Origin: Variovorax sp. PBL-H6
Lineage (GTDB): Bacteria > Pseudomonadota > Gammaproteobacteria > Burkholderiales > Burkholderiaceae_C
Length of the DNA: 64,000 nucleotides
Direction of reading: 5' to 3'
NCBI RefSeq assembly: GCF_901827155.1
Contig: NZ_LR594659.1
Span: forward strand, 620,001 to 684,000
In this document: positions 51,437 to 60,680 of the stretch, in pieces
Position numbering within the stretch: position 1 is the stretch's first letter
How the letters are laid out: every line of letters starts with the position of its first letter
Program-made: the position numbers and the translations under genes
The notes under the pieces: model-generated
The model's database searches: none
What the model saw: only the letters and a program-made list of their open reading frames with translations
What the model was told of the DNA's origin: nothing

Positions 51437-53551
51437 TCAGCGCTCTTTCTGCACCGGGTAGTCTGCCGTCACGGTGTCGCGCACGCGCACCTCGATGCGC
51501 CGCGAGGGGGCAGCGCTGCTCCATGGCAGGGGCAGGTTGTCCTGGACGAGCTCGATCTCGTGCGGGCCGGCCACGACCTGAGGAAAGCTGTAGAAGCCCT
51601 GGGCATCGGTGCGCGCCACGTAGCGGCGGTCGAGCACCAGCGTCACGTTAGCCACGCCGCCCTCGCTGGCTTCGCGCCGACCGCTGTTGTCCTGGTCGAA
51701 GAACACATGACCTTCGAGCCGGCCTGCTCCGCTGCCGGGCATGCCGCCGATCGGCGCGCTCGCCAGGCCGCTTCGGTTCTCGTAACGTAGCGCGACCATG
51801 AAGCTGCGGCTCGAAGGCGTGGTCAGCACCGGTGCCTGCGTCGCAGCAGACAGCGCTGACACCACCGCCGGATTGAGCGATTCCTGCCCGTGCGCCGCGG
51901 TGTATTGGGCAATGAAGGACCAGCCCAGGCCGAGCGGCCAGCTCAGCCGCGCGTTGGCGCTCAGGAAGCGCGCGCTGTTGTCGCCAGTGCCGTTGCTGCC
52001 GCGCAGGCTCAGGTCCAGGCGCGCGCCGGCCGGCAGCGGCGTGGTGCCGAGCACGCCCCAATACACCGTGCGCCGTTCGACCCCCTGCTCGCGCGAGTGC
52101 TCCAGCGCCAGCGAGGTCGAGAGCCACTGCGTCTCGCCCACGGCCCAGGCATGGTCGACGCCGCTGCGCAGCACGCGCAGCTCGGTGCCGTGGGCGACAT
52201 CGGTGCGCCACTGCGTGTAGCCCCAGTCGGACCTGTGCTCCCAGGTGAGCTGCATGGACTGTGCGGCGAAGTTGCCGCTGCGCGCCGCCAGGGTGGCGGA
52301 GATCGCGTCGCGCGAGTCGAAGCGCCAGTGGCCGAAGAGGTTGCCGAAGATCGAGCTGCGCCGCAGGCCGCTGACGCTGTCGCTGGCTTCGACGTTGCCG
52401 CCGAGTTGCCACTGGCGCGTCGCGATGTCGCCGCGCCAGGACGCGCCGCGCAGGTTGTTCGGCAGCGAGTCGCCGCCCCAGCGCAGCGATGGCTCGAAAT
52501 AGAACACCGATGCCGCTTGCTGCATCAGCTCGCTGCGCCAGGCAGCGTCGACCCAGGCGCCCGTGGCCGAGTCACTCCGCGCCAGCGAACCGGCGTCCGA
52601 AGGCCGGCCCTGGCTGCGCGCCAGATTGGCCTGGATGCGCATGCCGCCCACCTTGTCGGCCAGGCCGCCGAAACCACTGCCCAGTGAGTCGGCCCAAGGT
52701 GCCAGGCCTTGCCAGGCCACGGCGGTCCAGAGCGAACGCGTGTTCTGCGCGTAGCCGGGCACCCCGTTACCGTTGACGTCACGCGTCTCGGTCATCTGTG
52801 CCGCCGCGTCCACCCGATTCGGCGCCAACGCGCCCTCGGCGCCGGCCAGTTGCGTTTGGGCTCCCAGGCTTACCGCGCTTCCGCGCCCGGCGGTGAAGCC
52901 CTGGAAGTTGAGACCGTCGAAGAAACCGAGCCGCCCCGCCGAGGCATTGAAGCTGGTGCGGCCCGGCTGCTCCAGCGTGGCGGCCACGCCCTCGATCGGC
53001 AGGTTCGGCAGATAGACCCGGCCGATGCCGCGCGACAGCGGCGTGCTCGCCATGTTGATGTTGCCCACGCTGTTGTTGGCGAACCAGCCGCCGTCGAAAG
53101 GCATGCCGCGCTGATCGATGCGCCACGTGCTGCCGGTGCGGTAGCTGTAGGGCACCACCGTGGTCGGCGTGCCGGTGCTGCCGACGAGGCCGAGGCCCGT
53201 GACGGGTGCGCTGTCGCGGTTCAGGTTGAGATTGGCCGAGATCGTGCCGTAGTCGGGCGTGTCGACATGGCCGGAGAACAGCAGCGACTGGCTGGCCTGG
53301 CGCACCGCGCCGCTCTGCCGGGTGGACTGCCCCTCCACGCTCCAGTCGCGCGGCCAGCCGGTGTCGCGGAGGCCCATCGCCTCTTCGCCCTGTGCCGCCT
53401 GAGGGCTGTCGTCGAGGACGCGGTCGACGTACTCGCCAGCGCCGGCGGATGCCGCAGCGGGCGGCGCGGATTGGGCCCACGCAGACGCTCCGGCCAGGGT
53501 GGCGCCCGCCCAGCACAGTTCGAGGGCGTGACGCGCGAGCGTTCGTCTCAC
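51437..53551 (-). CDS. Usher-like outer-membrane beta-barrel protein with SdrD/Cna-B-like C-terminal domain
   Basis: 704 residues from a GTG that overlaps the chaperone stop (GTGA, 53548-53551). Signal peptide ends near ASAWAQ (residue 27). About 60 linker residues follow, then a long stretch of alternating amphipathic strands and aromatic girdles typical of outer-membrane barrels. From about residue 615, GHVFFDQDNSGRREASEGG and ARTDAQGFYSFPQV form a calcium-binding SdrD/Cna-B-like module. The classical FimD N-terminal domain is not recognisable and the protein is shorter than usual ushers (800+). Its place right after a pilus-type chaperone supports an export-pore role; a plain surface barrel is the alternative. 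Confidence 0.65.
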   Translation of the reverse strand: MRRTLARHALELCWAGATLAGASAWAQSAPPAAASAGAGEYVDRVLDDSPQAAQGEEAMGLRDTGWPRDWSVEGQSTRQSGAVRQASQSLLFSGHVDTPDYGTISANLNLNRDSAPVTGLGLVGSTGTPTTVVPYSYRTGSTWRIDQRGMPFDGGWFANNSVGNINMASTPLSRGIGRVYLPNLPIEGVAATLEQPGRTSFNASAGRLGFFDGLNFQGFTAGRGSAVSLGAQTQLAGAEGALAPNRVDAAAQMTETRDVNGNGVPGYAQNTRSLWTAVAWQGLAPWADSLGSGFGGLADKVGGMRIQANLARSQGRPSDAGSLARSDSATGAWVDAAWRSELMQQAASVFYFEPSLRWGGDSLPNNLRGASWRGDIATRQWQLGGNVEASDSVSGLRRSSIFGNLFGHWRFDSRDAISATLAARSGNFAAQSMQLTWEHRSDWGYTQWRTDVAHGTELRVLRSGVDHAWAVGETQWLSTSLALEHSREQGVERRTVYWGVLGTTPLPAGARLDLSLRGSNGTGDNSARFLSANARLSWPLGLGWSFIAQYTAAHGQESLNPAVVSALSAATQAPVLTTPSSRSFMVALRYENRSGLASAPIGGMPGSGAGRLEGHVFFDQDNSGRREASEGGVANVTLVLDRRYVARTDAQGFYSFPQVVAGPHEIELVQDNLPLPWSSAAPSRRIEVRVRDTVTADYPVQKER

Positions 53552-54351
53552 GGCGCGAATCGCTGCTCGATGGCCATCGAGCCCTTGCGGCCCCATTCGA
53601 GCTTGCCGCTGACCACGAGGGGGTAGCGGATCGCGACGGCGGTCTCGGTGTCGCCGGCCTTGGTCGCGACCAGCGCGATCTCGCGTGTCTCGCCCGCCAT
53701 GACGGGCGTTGTGGCAGCCTGAATTTCCAGCGCGGTGCCGTCGGCGTCCTTGCCGCCGAGGAAGCCGGCCAGCCGGCCATGCGCGTTGCCGGTGTTTCGG
53801 ACCTTGAGCACGGGCGTGGGGCGGCCGTCGACAGTCTTGACGGTGGCGCCCGCCAGTTCCAGCACAGGCGCCACCTCGCCCACGGCGACATACACGATGA
53901 CGCCGATGCGCGCGCCCAGCGCGATCGGCATGCTCGGCGCGGCCGTCGGCTGCTGGCCTTCGATCATCACGGCGAACCGGCACTCCGTCGGCGGCGCGTC
54001 GGCCGGTGGCGCCACCTCGAAGCGGAAGCGGTAGGGCCGCCCGGGTGTGATGCTGAGCTCGCGCCGCTCGATCGCCACCCAGGGGCGGCAGCTGCCGGGC
54101 AGCAGCTCGTCGCTGAAGTCGACCGAGCCATCCGGACGCAGCGTCCAGTCTGCCGTCTTGAGCTTGTAGGCACCGGCGCGCTCGTCGCGGTGCGTCAGCT
54201 CGAGCACCTCGCTCACCCGCTGGCCGGGCTTGGCGGAGAGCTCGAAGCGCGGCGGCGAGACGGCCAGCGAGAACTGGGCGTGGGCTGGCAAGATGGCCGC
54301 CACCCCCATGGCGAGGGCAGCGGCGATGCGGAAAGCGGCAAGGCTCTTCAA
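53548..54351 (-). CDS. Pilus-assembly-type periplasmic chaperone
   Basis: 267 residues. Signal peptide MKSLAAFRIAAALAMGVAAI ends at AHAQ. The mature protein has two Ig-like domains: FSLAVSPPRFELSAKPGQRV to the G strand near ALGARIGVIVYVAVG, then LELAGATVKTVDGRPTPVL and a C-terminal LVVSGKLEW strand. Cys at CRPW and CRFAV may pair. The ATG overlaps the preceding stop (ATGA). Chaperones of this type complete the fold of pilus subunits and hand them to an usher, which is the next gene here. Confidence 0.78.
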   Translation of the reverse strand: MKSLAAFRIAAALAMGVAAILPAHAQFSLAVSPPRFELSAKPGQRVSEVLELTHRDERAGAYKLKTADWTLRPDGSVDFSDELLPGSCRPWVAIERRELSITPGRPYRFRFEVAPPADAPPTECRFAVMIEGQQPTAAPSMPIALGARIGVIVYVAVGEVAPVLELAGATVKTVDGRPTPVLKVRNTGNAHGRLAGFLGGKDADGTALEIQAATTPVMAGETREIALVATKAGDTETAVAIRYPLVVSGKLEWGRKGSMAIEQRFAP

Positions 54352-54818
54352 GGCGTGACCTCGATTTCGAAGTAGAACTGGAGCGATTGCGCCCGCTCCA
54401 CGGCACGCCCGTCGGCCATCAGGTCGAGCACGATGCTTTCATGGAGGAAGGGCTCGCGCACCGCGCCCTCGAACACCAGGGTGCGGCCACCCCCGCGCAC
54501 CGTGCCGGGCAAGAGCCGGCCCTGCGTGCGCCAGGTGGCGACCATCTGTTCGCCCTCGGTCGGTGCCAGGCCCATGTAGAGGCGCGCGGACCGGTTCAAC
54601 CAGGGCGAGAGGTTGAGCCGCAGCGCCACGGCGAGGCGGCCGTCCACCGTGTTGTCGCCTGCGCGGCCGGGCGCCAGCTGGCGCCAGCGCATCGGCGTCG
54701 TGGGCTGGCTGAGATAGGTGCCTGTGTCGTCGACGCGGTAGGTGGCTGCATGCGCTGCGGCCTGCAACGCCAGCGCGAACAGGGCGGCAATCGGCCAGTG
54801 AAGACAGCAGACCTTCAT
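54348..54818 (-). CDS. Secreted accessory/minor subunit of the usher-like locus
   Basis: 156 residues. Signal peptide MKVCCLHWPIAALFALALQA ends near AHA. The mature part is beta-rich (LAVALRLNLSPWLNRSARLY, RTLVFEGAVREPF) and ends QFYFEIEVTP, an alternating aromatic strand ending in Pro as in the three larger subunits. Both ends overlap neighbours by ATGA (54348-54351 and 54815-54818), so it is made in step with subunit and chaperone. No known domain. Confidence 0.7.
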   Translation of the reverse strand: MKVCCLHWPIAALFALALQAAAHAATYRVDDTGTYLSQPTTPMRWRQLAPGRAGDNTVDGRLAVALRLNLSPWLNRSARLYMGLAPTEGEQMVATWRTQGRLLPGTVRGGGRTLVFEGAVREPFLHESIVLDLMADGRAVERAQSLQFYFEIEVTP

Positions 54819-55486
54819 GGCGTGCTCAGCGTGAAGGTCGCACGTCCGGTGAAGGTGCCCGCGGGGACCAGCTGGGTATTGAGGTAGCGGAACGCGAGGC
54901 AGCTTTCGAACCAGGTGTTGCGGGTGACCGTGAGCAGGGTCTGCGCGCCCCCGGTGAACGCGCCGCTCGGAAGGGTCGGTGTTGAATCTCCGTTTCCCGA
55001 CGAGGTCCAGGCGACGTTGCTGAAGGCGAGGGTGGCGCCATCCGCGTTGATCAGCGCGGCAGGCGTGCTGACGCTGAGCATGGCGTCGCTGCCGCCGCTG
55101 CCGTTTCCCGGCCTCCGAAAGAAGCCGCCGACATACACCTGTCCGGTGCTGGCGGGCGAGGTGCAGAACGCGCGGCCATCCCACGCACTGGCCGTGAGCG
55201 TGCTGTCGGTCGTCATGGTCTGTCCGGCGCCGGAACCGATCTGTGCGCTGGGCACGGTGACCGAGGCGCTGTTGACCGTGGTGTTGCTGCCGGGCGTGCC
55301 GCCGCTGTTGAAGTTGCCGCCCGTCACCGTGCCCGCGCCGACCTGCAGGAAGAGCGCCCGGCTACCGGGGGTGATGTCGACCGTGAAGCCTAGGGCCGCC
55401 GGCGGGCCCGCACTGCAGAGTGCCGCAACCAGCGCCAGCAAGGGGCGTCGTCCGGCACGTTGGAAAAAGGCGGGCAAGGTTTTCAC
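54815..55486 (-). CDS. Secreted structural subunit (third paralogue) of the usher-like locus
   Basis: 223 residues. Signal peptide to about residue 33 (AALGF). The mature N-terminus FTVDITPGSRALFLQVGAGT carries the shared FLQVG-G motif and the C-terminus GRATFTLSTP the shared strand-plus-Pro end. The interior is Gly/Ser/Thr-rich with NFNSGG, typical of a beta-sandwich pilin. Two Cys (FCTSP, SCLAF) may form a disulphide, absent in the two longer-spaced paralogues. The stop overlaps the accessory gene start. Confidence 0.72.
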   Translation of the reverse strand: MKTLPAFFQRAGRRPLLALVAALCSAGPPAALGFTVDITPGSRALFLQVGAGTVTGGNFNSGGTPGSNTTVNSASVTVPSAQIGSGAGQTMTTDSTLTASAWDGRAFCTSPASTGQVYVGGFFRRPGNGSGGSDAMLSVSTPAALINADGATLAFSNVAWTSSGNGDSTPTLPSGAFTGGAQTLLTVTRNTWFESCLAFRYLNTQLVPAGTFTGRATFTLSTP

Positions 55487-55583
55487 GGTCGACGCTGCCT
55501 TGCGGCGGTGGGCTCAGGTTGCCGCCGGCTCCGGCGATGGTTGTGTCGAGGGCTGCCCGGGTGACTGCAGGGGCTGGCCTGGA

Positions 55584-56222
55584 TCAGGGCGCGGTGGCGG
55601 TGTAAGTCACGACGCCGTTGTTGCCCGCCGTGCTGCCATAGGTGCCCGCCGGCAGCGTCGCAGTGTTGGCGTACGCGAAGGTCCATTTGCCTTCCTGGCG
55701 CACCAGGCCACCCGTGGCCGCGAGCGTGGTCCCAGTCGTCGAACTGCCGCCGGCTGCAGCAGTGTTGAAGGCCGGGTGGGCGATGCCCGTGTTAATGAAT
55801 CCGGCGGTGGTAGACCCCAACGCGCCGGACGCCACCGTGATGTCGCTCCACGGCACCGTGGGATTGCCGGCAACGCCGGTGCTCAGCGGGCCAGTGACCC
55901 CGCTGTTGAGCGTCACCGTGCCGGTGTTGCCGAGCACGCGAACCGTGACGGCGCCAGCCGTCAGGTCACCGCCGGTGCCCGCCACTGCGCCGCCGCCGAC
56001 GTTTCCGGCCGCCACACTGAAATCGATGGCATCTACCGTTGCGTTGGTCGCGTAGATGGTGCCCGTACCCACTTGCAGGAATAGCACCTTCGGAATGGTG
56101 ATGCTGAAGTTCAGCCTTGCGCTCGCTGACAGGGCGCCAGCGCCGGTCACGAAATTCGATTCGGCATGGGCCGCCAGCGGTGCGATAGCGGCAAAGGCAG
56201 CGATCACGAGGAGTTTTTTCAT
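55584..56222 (-). CDS. Secreted structural subunit B (pilin-like)
   Basis: 212 residues. Signal peptide MKKLLVIAAFAAIAPLAAHA. Mature SARLNFSITIPKVLFLQVGT and C-terminal VVTYTATAP bracket a Gly/Thr/Ala-rich beta domain (NPTVPWSDITVASGAL, GIAHPAFNTAA). It is about half identical by eye to the next upstream subunit, including NPTVPWSDI and IAHPAF. Its 5' leader shares a CCTACATT...CCACCTT block with that paralogue. No cysteine. Candidate repeating subunit of a surface fibre. Confidence 0.75.
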   Translation of the reverse strand: MKKLLVIAAFAAIAPLAAHAESNFVTGAGALSASARLNFSITIPKVLFLQVGTGTIYATNATVDAIDFSVAAGNVGGGAVAGTGGDLTAGAVTVRVLGNTGTVTLNSGVTGPLSTGVAGNPTVPWSDITVASGALGSTTAGFINTGIAHPAFNTAAAGGSSTTGTTLAATGGLVRQEGKWTFAYANTATLPAGTYGSTAGNNGVVTYTATAP

Positions 56223-56385
56223 AGGGATCCGAAGAAAGTGGGTTGTTAAGGTGGCCGCAATGTAGGTGAGTACCTGCAAAAAATGTGAACACTAAAGTTC
56301 TCAGAAAATTACCATTGAATACTTCCGTTAAAAAGTTGCGCTAAATGTTTTCACCGGCGAGGGGCGGGATTTCGGCATCCCTGAC

Positions 56386-57030
56386 TCAGGGCACCGTCGC
56401 GCTGTAAACAACGAGGCCGTTCTTGGCGGCGGAGCCACCGTAGGTGCCTGCTGGCACTGCTTGCGAATTGGCGTACCTGTAAAACCAGAGGCCTTCCCGG
56501 CGCACCCTGCCGCCAGTGGCGGCCACCGTGACGGGGGTGCCTGGGCCGCCGACGGGGCCGGTGCTGAACGCGGGGTGGGCGATGGCTCCGTTGATGAAGC
56601 CGAAGGTCGCATTCGGCAAGGCGCTGGTCGTCACGAGGATGTCGCTCCAAGGCACCGTGGGATTGCTCGCGACGCCGCTGCTCAGTGCGCCGGTGGTCGT
56701 GCTGTTGAGCAAGATGTCGCCGCTGTTGCCGAGCAGGCGGACGGTGACAATGCTTGACAAGAAGAGGTCGCCTCCGGTGCCAGCCAGCACCGTGCCGTTG
56801 CCGACGCTGCTGGCCGGCACGACGAAATTGATGTTGTCCACCGTCGGGTTGGCGGTGTAGCTGGTGCCCGTGCCAATTTGAAGGAACAACACCTTGGGAA
56901 TGGTGATCCCGAAGCGCAGACTTGCGGTCGCCGAGAGACTGCCGGCGCCGGTGGTCGAATTCGATTCAGCACGCGCTATGAGCGGCGCGATGGCAGCTAG
57001 AGCGGCCAGCAGAAGAATTTTCTTGTTCAT
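56386..57030 (-). CDS. Secreted structural subunit A (pilin-like)
   Basis: 214 residues, the promoter-proximal gene of the locus. Signal peptide MNKKILLLAALAAIAPLIAR followed by AES. Mature SLRFGITIPKVLFLQIGTGT and C-terminal LVVYSATVP match subunit B, as do NPTVPWSDILVTTSAL and IAHPAFSTG. It has no cysteine. The start with MNKK was preferred to an ATG eight codons earlier. Being first and duplicated, it is a candidate major subunit; function is inferred. Confidence 0.75.
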   Translation of the reverse strand: MNKKILLLAALAAIAPLIARAESNSTTGAGSLSATASLRFGITIPKVLFLQIGTGTSYTANPTVDNINFVVPASSVGNGTVLAGTGGDLFLSSIVTVRLLGNSGDILLNSTTTGALSSGVASNPTVPWSDILVTTSALPNATFGFINGAIAHPAFSTGPVGGPGTPVTVAATGGRVRREGLWFYRYANSQAVPAGTYGGSAAKNGLVVYSATVP

Positions 57031-57288
57031 GTTGCCCTGGTCGAAGGTGGGCAAATGTAGGCGAGAAATTTCTTGTTTTTTTAGAACTTAAGAATTCAAA
57101 AATATTACGGAGAATGCTTATGTATTCGGCCTCTGCTAGGGGTTTGCTCTAAGTCCGGCGCCTGCACTCTTGGGCGTCTGCGAAACGATCTGCCAGTCTG
57201 CTGCCGCTTAGATTTGCATCTGCGCGGTCTTGTAAAGTTCTCGGTTCGCCCCGAGTTCACCCACGTTTCCATTTCTCTCGAGCCAGTC
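57031..57288. promoter_or_regulatory. AT-rich divergent region between the subunit operon and htpG
   Basis: 258 bp. Bases 57055-57125 are strongly AT-rich (long T and A runs) and precede the subunit A gene on the minus strand. The minus-strand leader CGCCTACATTTGCCCACCTT (57040-57062 area) recurs with few changes before subunit B. On the htpG side, TTGCAT and GTAAAG hexamers near 57212-57237 are possible promoter parts. No clear heat-shock sigma consensus was found. Confidence 0.45.
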
Positions 57289-59334
57289 ATGACGCTTTCC
57301 AAGACCAAACTTCCTTTCCAGGCCGAAGTCGCCCAGCTGCTCCACCTGGTGACGCACTCGCTCTACTCGAACAAGGAAATCTTCCTGCGCGAGCTGATCT
57401 CGAACGCCTCCGATGCCTGCGACAAGTTGCGCTTCGAAGCCATCGACCAGCCGGCGCTCTACGAGGACCAGCCCACGCTGGAGGTGCGCGTGTCCTTCGA
57501 CAAGGACGCCAAGACCCTCACGATCGCCGACAACGGCATCGGGCTGTCGCAGCAGGAGGCCATCGACAACCTGGGCACCATCGCCAAGAGCGGCACCAAG
57601 GAGTTCATGAGCAAACTGTCGGGCGACCAGAAAGCCGACGCGCAGCTCATCGGCCAGTTCGGGGTGGGCTTCTATTCCGGCTTCATCGTGGCCGACAAGA
57701 TCACGGTGGAGTCGCGCCGCGCCGGCCTGCCGGCCGAAGAGGGCGTGCGCTGGGTCAGCACCGGCGCCGGCGACTTCGAGGTCGACACCATCACCCGCCC
57801 GCAGCGGGGCACCAGCGTGACCCTGCACCTGCGCGACGACGCCGAGGAGTACCTGAATCTCTGGAAGCTCAAGTCCATCATCTCCAAGTACTCGGACCAC
57901 ATCTCATTGCCCATCCTGATGGAGAAGGAAGAGTGGAAGGAGGGCGAGGACAACAAGGGCGGCCAGATGGTCAAGACCGGCGAATGGGAGCCGGTGAACC
58001 AAGCCAACGCGCTGTGGAGCCGCCCCAAGAAGGACATCACGGACGAGCAGTACGTCGAGTTCTACAAGAACGTCAGCCACGACTACGAGCCGCCGCTGGC
58101 CTGGAGCCACAACCGCGTCGAGGGCAACACCGAGTACACGCAGCTGCTCTACATCCCCTCCAAGGCGCCGATGGACCTCTGGAACCGCGAGAAGAGCGCG
58201 GGCGTCAAGCTCTATGTCAAGCGCGTCTTCATCATGGACGATGCCGAGGCGCTGCTGCCGAGCTACCTGCGCTTCGTCAAGGGCGTGATCGACTCGGCCG
58301 ACCTGCCGCTCAATGTGAGCCGCGAGCTGCTGCAGGAAAGCCGGGACGTGAAGGCGATTCGCGAGGGCAGCACCAAGCGCGTGCTCGGCATGCTCGAAGA
58401 CCTGGCGAAGAAGCAACGCAAGACCACGACGAGCAGCGGCGATGAGGGAAAACTCGACATCGGCTCCGGCGAGTCGGTGCCCGCGCCCAACCCGGCCGAC
58501 GGCGTGACCGACGTGGTCGACAAGAACGCCGACACCACCCTGGCCGCCGAGGCCGCGGCCGAGTACGGCGATGAATCGGGCAAGTACGCCAAGTTCTACG
58601 CCGAGTTCGGCGCCGTGCTCAAGGAAGGCCTGGGCGAGGACTTCGCCAACCGCGAGCGCATCGCCAAGCTGCTGCGCTTCGCCTCCACCAGCAGCGACAC
58701 AATGAGCGTGAGCTTTGCCGACTACAAGTCGCGCATGAAGGAAGGCCAGGAGGCGATCTACTACATCACGGCCGAGACGCTGGCCGCCGCCCGGAACAGC
58801 CCGCAGCTCGAGATCTTCAAGAAGAAGGGCATCGAGGTGTTGCTGATGACCGACCGCGTAGACGAATGGGCGCTCAACTACCTCACCGACTTCGACGGCA
58901 CGCCGCTGCAGAGCGTGGCCAAGGGGGCGGTCGACCTGGGCAAGCTGCAGGACGAGACCGAGAAGAAGGCAGCCGAGGAAGCGGCCGAGGCCTTCAAGCC
59001 GCTGCTGGAGCGGCTCAAGGAAACGCTGAAGGACAAGGCCGAGGATGTGCGCGTGACCACCCGCCTGGTCGATTCGCCCGCCTGCCTGGTGGTGCAGGAC
59101 GGCGGCATGAGCACGCAGCTGGCGCGCATGCTCAAGCAGGCCGGCCAGCCGGCGCCGGAGCTCAAGCCAGTGCTTGAAGTGAATGCCGAGCACCCGCTGG
59201 TGAAGAAGCTCGAGGGCTCGCCGCATTTCGAGGACCTCGCGAACATCCTGTTCGATCAGGCCCTGCTCGCCGAAGGCGGCCTGCCCGCCGACCCGGCCGC
59301 CTACGTGCGGCGAGTGAACGCGCTGCTGGTCTAA
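57289..59334 (+). CDS. htpG: Molecular chaperone HtpG (Hsp90)
   Basis: 681 residues, GHKL ATPase and Hsp90 middle/C-terminal domains. [32 protein letters not shown] and [15 protein letters not shown] are the ATP-lid motifs; [20 protein letters not shown] and [15 protein letters not shown] lie in the middle domain. A segment near 385-440 ([20 protein letters not shown]) is an insertion that makes it longer than E. coli HtpG. The start MTLSKTK was chosen over an upstream in-frame ATG. Followed after 56 bp by the P450 gene. Confidence 0.97.
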   Translation: MTLSKTKLPFQAEVAQLLHLVTHSLYSNKEIFLRELISNASDACDKLRFEAIDQPALYEDQPTLEVRVSFDKDAKTLTIADNGIGLSQQEAIDNLGTIAKSGTKEFMSKLSGDQKADAQLIGQFGVGFYSGFIVADKITVESRRAGLPAEEGVRWVSTGAGDFEVDTITRPQRGTSVTLHLRDDAEEYLNLWKLKSIISKYSDHISLPILMEKEEWKEGEDNKGGQMVKTGEWEPVNQANALWSRPKKDITDEQYVEFYKNVSHDYEPPLAWSHNRVEGNTEYTQLLYIPSKAPMDLWNREKSAGVKLYVKRVFIMDDAEALLPSYLRFVKGVIDSADLPLNVSRELLQESRDVKAIREGSTKRVLGMLEDLAKKQRKTTTSSGDEGKLDIGSGESVPAPNPADGVTDVVDKNADTTLAAEAAAEYGDESGKYAKFYAEFGAVLKEGLGEDFANRERIAKLLRFASTSSDTMSVSFADYKSRMKEGQEAIYYITAETLAAARNSPQLEIFKKKGIEVLLMTDRVDEWALNYLTDFDGTPLQSVAKGAVDLGKLQDETEKKAAEEAAEAFKPLLERLKETLKDKAEDVRVTTRLVDSPACLVVQDGGMSTQLARMLKQAGQPAPELKPVLEVNAEHPLVKKLEGSPHFEDLANILFDQALLAEGGLPADPAAYVRRVNALLV

Positions 59335-59390
59335 GGCGGGGACCCGAGGCCGTGCCACCGGCCGGCCCGAATCCCGCAGAGGGGGCATCC

Positions 59391-60647
59391 ATGAACGCCG
59401 AGCCTTGTGTCGTCGATCTCTCGGGCTTCGACCTGCGAAGTCCCGGCACGGCCTTCTACGAGAACCCCTACCCATGGTATGCGGCGCTGCGCGACGCAAC
59501 GCCCGTGCGCCGCATGCCCGACGGCTCGCTGCTGCTCACGCGGCATGCCGACTGCGTGGCCGTCTACAAGGACACGCACAGTTTCAGCTCCGACAAGCGT
59601 GCCGAATACGCGCCCAAGTACGGAGCGGGAAGCCCGCTCTACGAGCATCACACCACCAGCCTGGTGTTCAACGACCCGCCGCTGCACACGCGCGTGCGCG
59701 GGCTGATCGCCGGGGCGCTCACGGCGCGCGCGATCGAGTCGATGGAGGACGGGCTGACGCACCTTGTCGCGGGCCTGCTCGACCGCATCGAGGAGCGGCA
59801 GCGCGCCGGCGGCGAGGTCGACCTGATCGAGGACTTCGCCGCTGCCATTCCCGTGGAAGTCATCGGCAACCTGCTCGGCGTGCCGCGCGAGGAGCGAGGC
59901 CCGCTGCGCCACTGGTCGCTTGCCATCCTCGGCGCACTGGAGCCGCAGCCCAGTGCGGCGCAGCTGGAGGCCGGCAACCGCGCCGTGACGGAGATGGTGG
60001 CCTGCCTGCGCGGGCTGGTGCTCGAACGCCGGCGGCACCCGGGCGACCCCGCGCACGACGTGCTCACGCGCCTGATCCAGGGTGAGGAAGACGGCGGAGA
60101 TCGGTTGACCGAGAACGAGCTCTACCAGAACTGCATCTTCATCCTCAACGCCGGACACGAGACCACCACCAACCTGATCGGCAATGGCCTGGTTGCGCTG
60201 CTCGAATGGCCCGAGGAGAAGCAGCGCCTGCTGGACGACCCCTCGCTCCTGCGCGGCGCGATCGAGGAGTTCCTGCGCTTCGAGAGTTCCAACCAGCTCG
60301 GCAATCGCATCGCGACCGCAGCGGCGCGCGTGGGCGGCGTCGAGGTGCAGCCCGGCACGCGGATCACCCTGTGCATCGGCGCGGCCAACCGCGACCCGGC
60401 GGTGTTTGCCGAGCCCGATCGGCTGGACATCACGCGTTCGCCCAATCGCCACCTCGCCTTCGGCTCCGGCACGCACCAGTGCGTGGGCATGAACCTCGCG
60501 CGGCTGGAGGCGCGGATTGCCATCTCCGCTTTCCTCGCGCGCTTCCCGGACTACCGGCTTTGCGCGCCGGTGGTGCGCGGCGGACGCGTGCGCTTTCGCG
60601 GCTACCTGCGCGTGCCGCTGAGCCTGGGACTGCCGATCGAGTCCTGA
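59391..60647 (+). CDS. Cytochrome P450
   Basis: 418 residues, soluble bacterial P450. I-helix oxygen-activation motif LNAGHETTTNLIGNG, K-helix ExxR in EEFLRFESS, and heme-binding FGSGTHQCVGMNLARLEA with Cys364. It needs ferredoxin and reductase partners, not present in the window. The first ATG 39 bp upstream is less likely than the chosen one. Substrate unknown; the FESSNQ segment after ExxR differs from common terpene hydroxylases. May be co-transcribed with htpG. Confidence 0.92.
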   Translation: MNAEPCVVDLSGFDLRSPGTAFYENPYPWYAALRDATPVRRMPDGSLLLTRHADCVAVYKDTHSFSSDKRAEYAPKYGAGSPLYEHHTTSLVFNDPPLHTRVRGLIAGALTARAIESMEDGLTHLVAGLLDRIEERQRAGGEVDLIEDFAAAIPVEVIGNLLGVPREERGPLRHWSLAILGALEPQPSAAQLEAGNRAVTEMVACLRGLVLERRRHPGDPAHDVLTRLIQGEEDGGDRLTENELYQNCIFILNAGHETTTNLIGNGLVALLEWPEEKQRLLDDPSLLRGAIEEFLRFESSNQLGNRIATAAARVGGVEVQPGTRITLCIGAANRDPAVFAEPDRLDITRSPNRHLAFGSGTHQCVGMNLARLEARIAISAFLARFPDYRLCAPVVRGGRVRFRGYLRVPLSLGLPIES

Positions 60648-60680
60648 AGCCAGGGCGCTGGCAATTGGGGGCGGCCCAGC

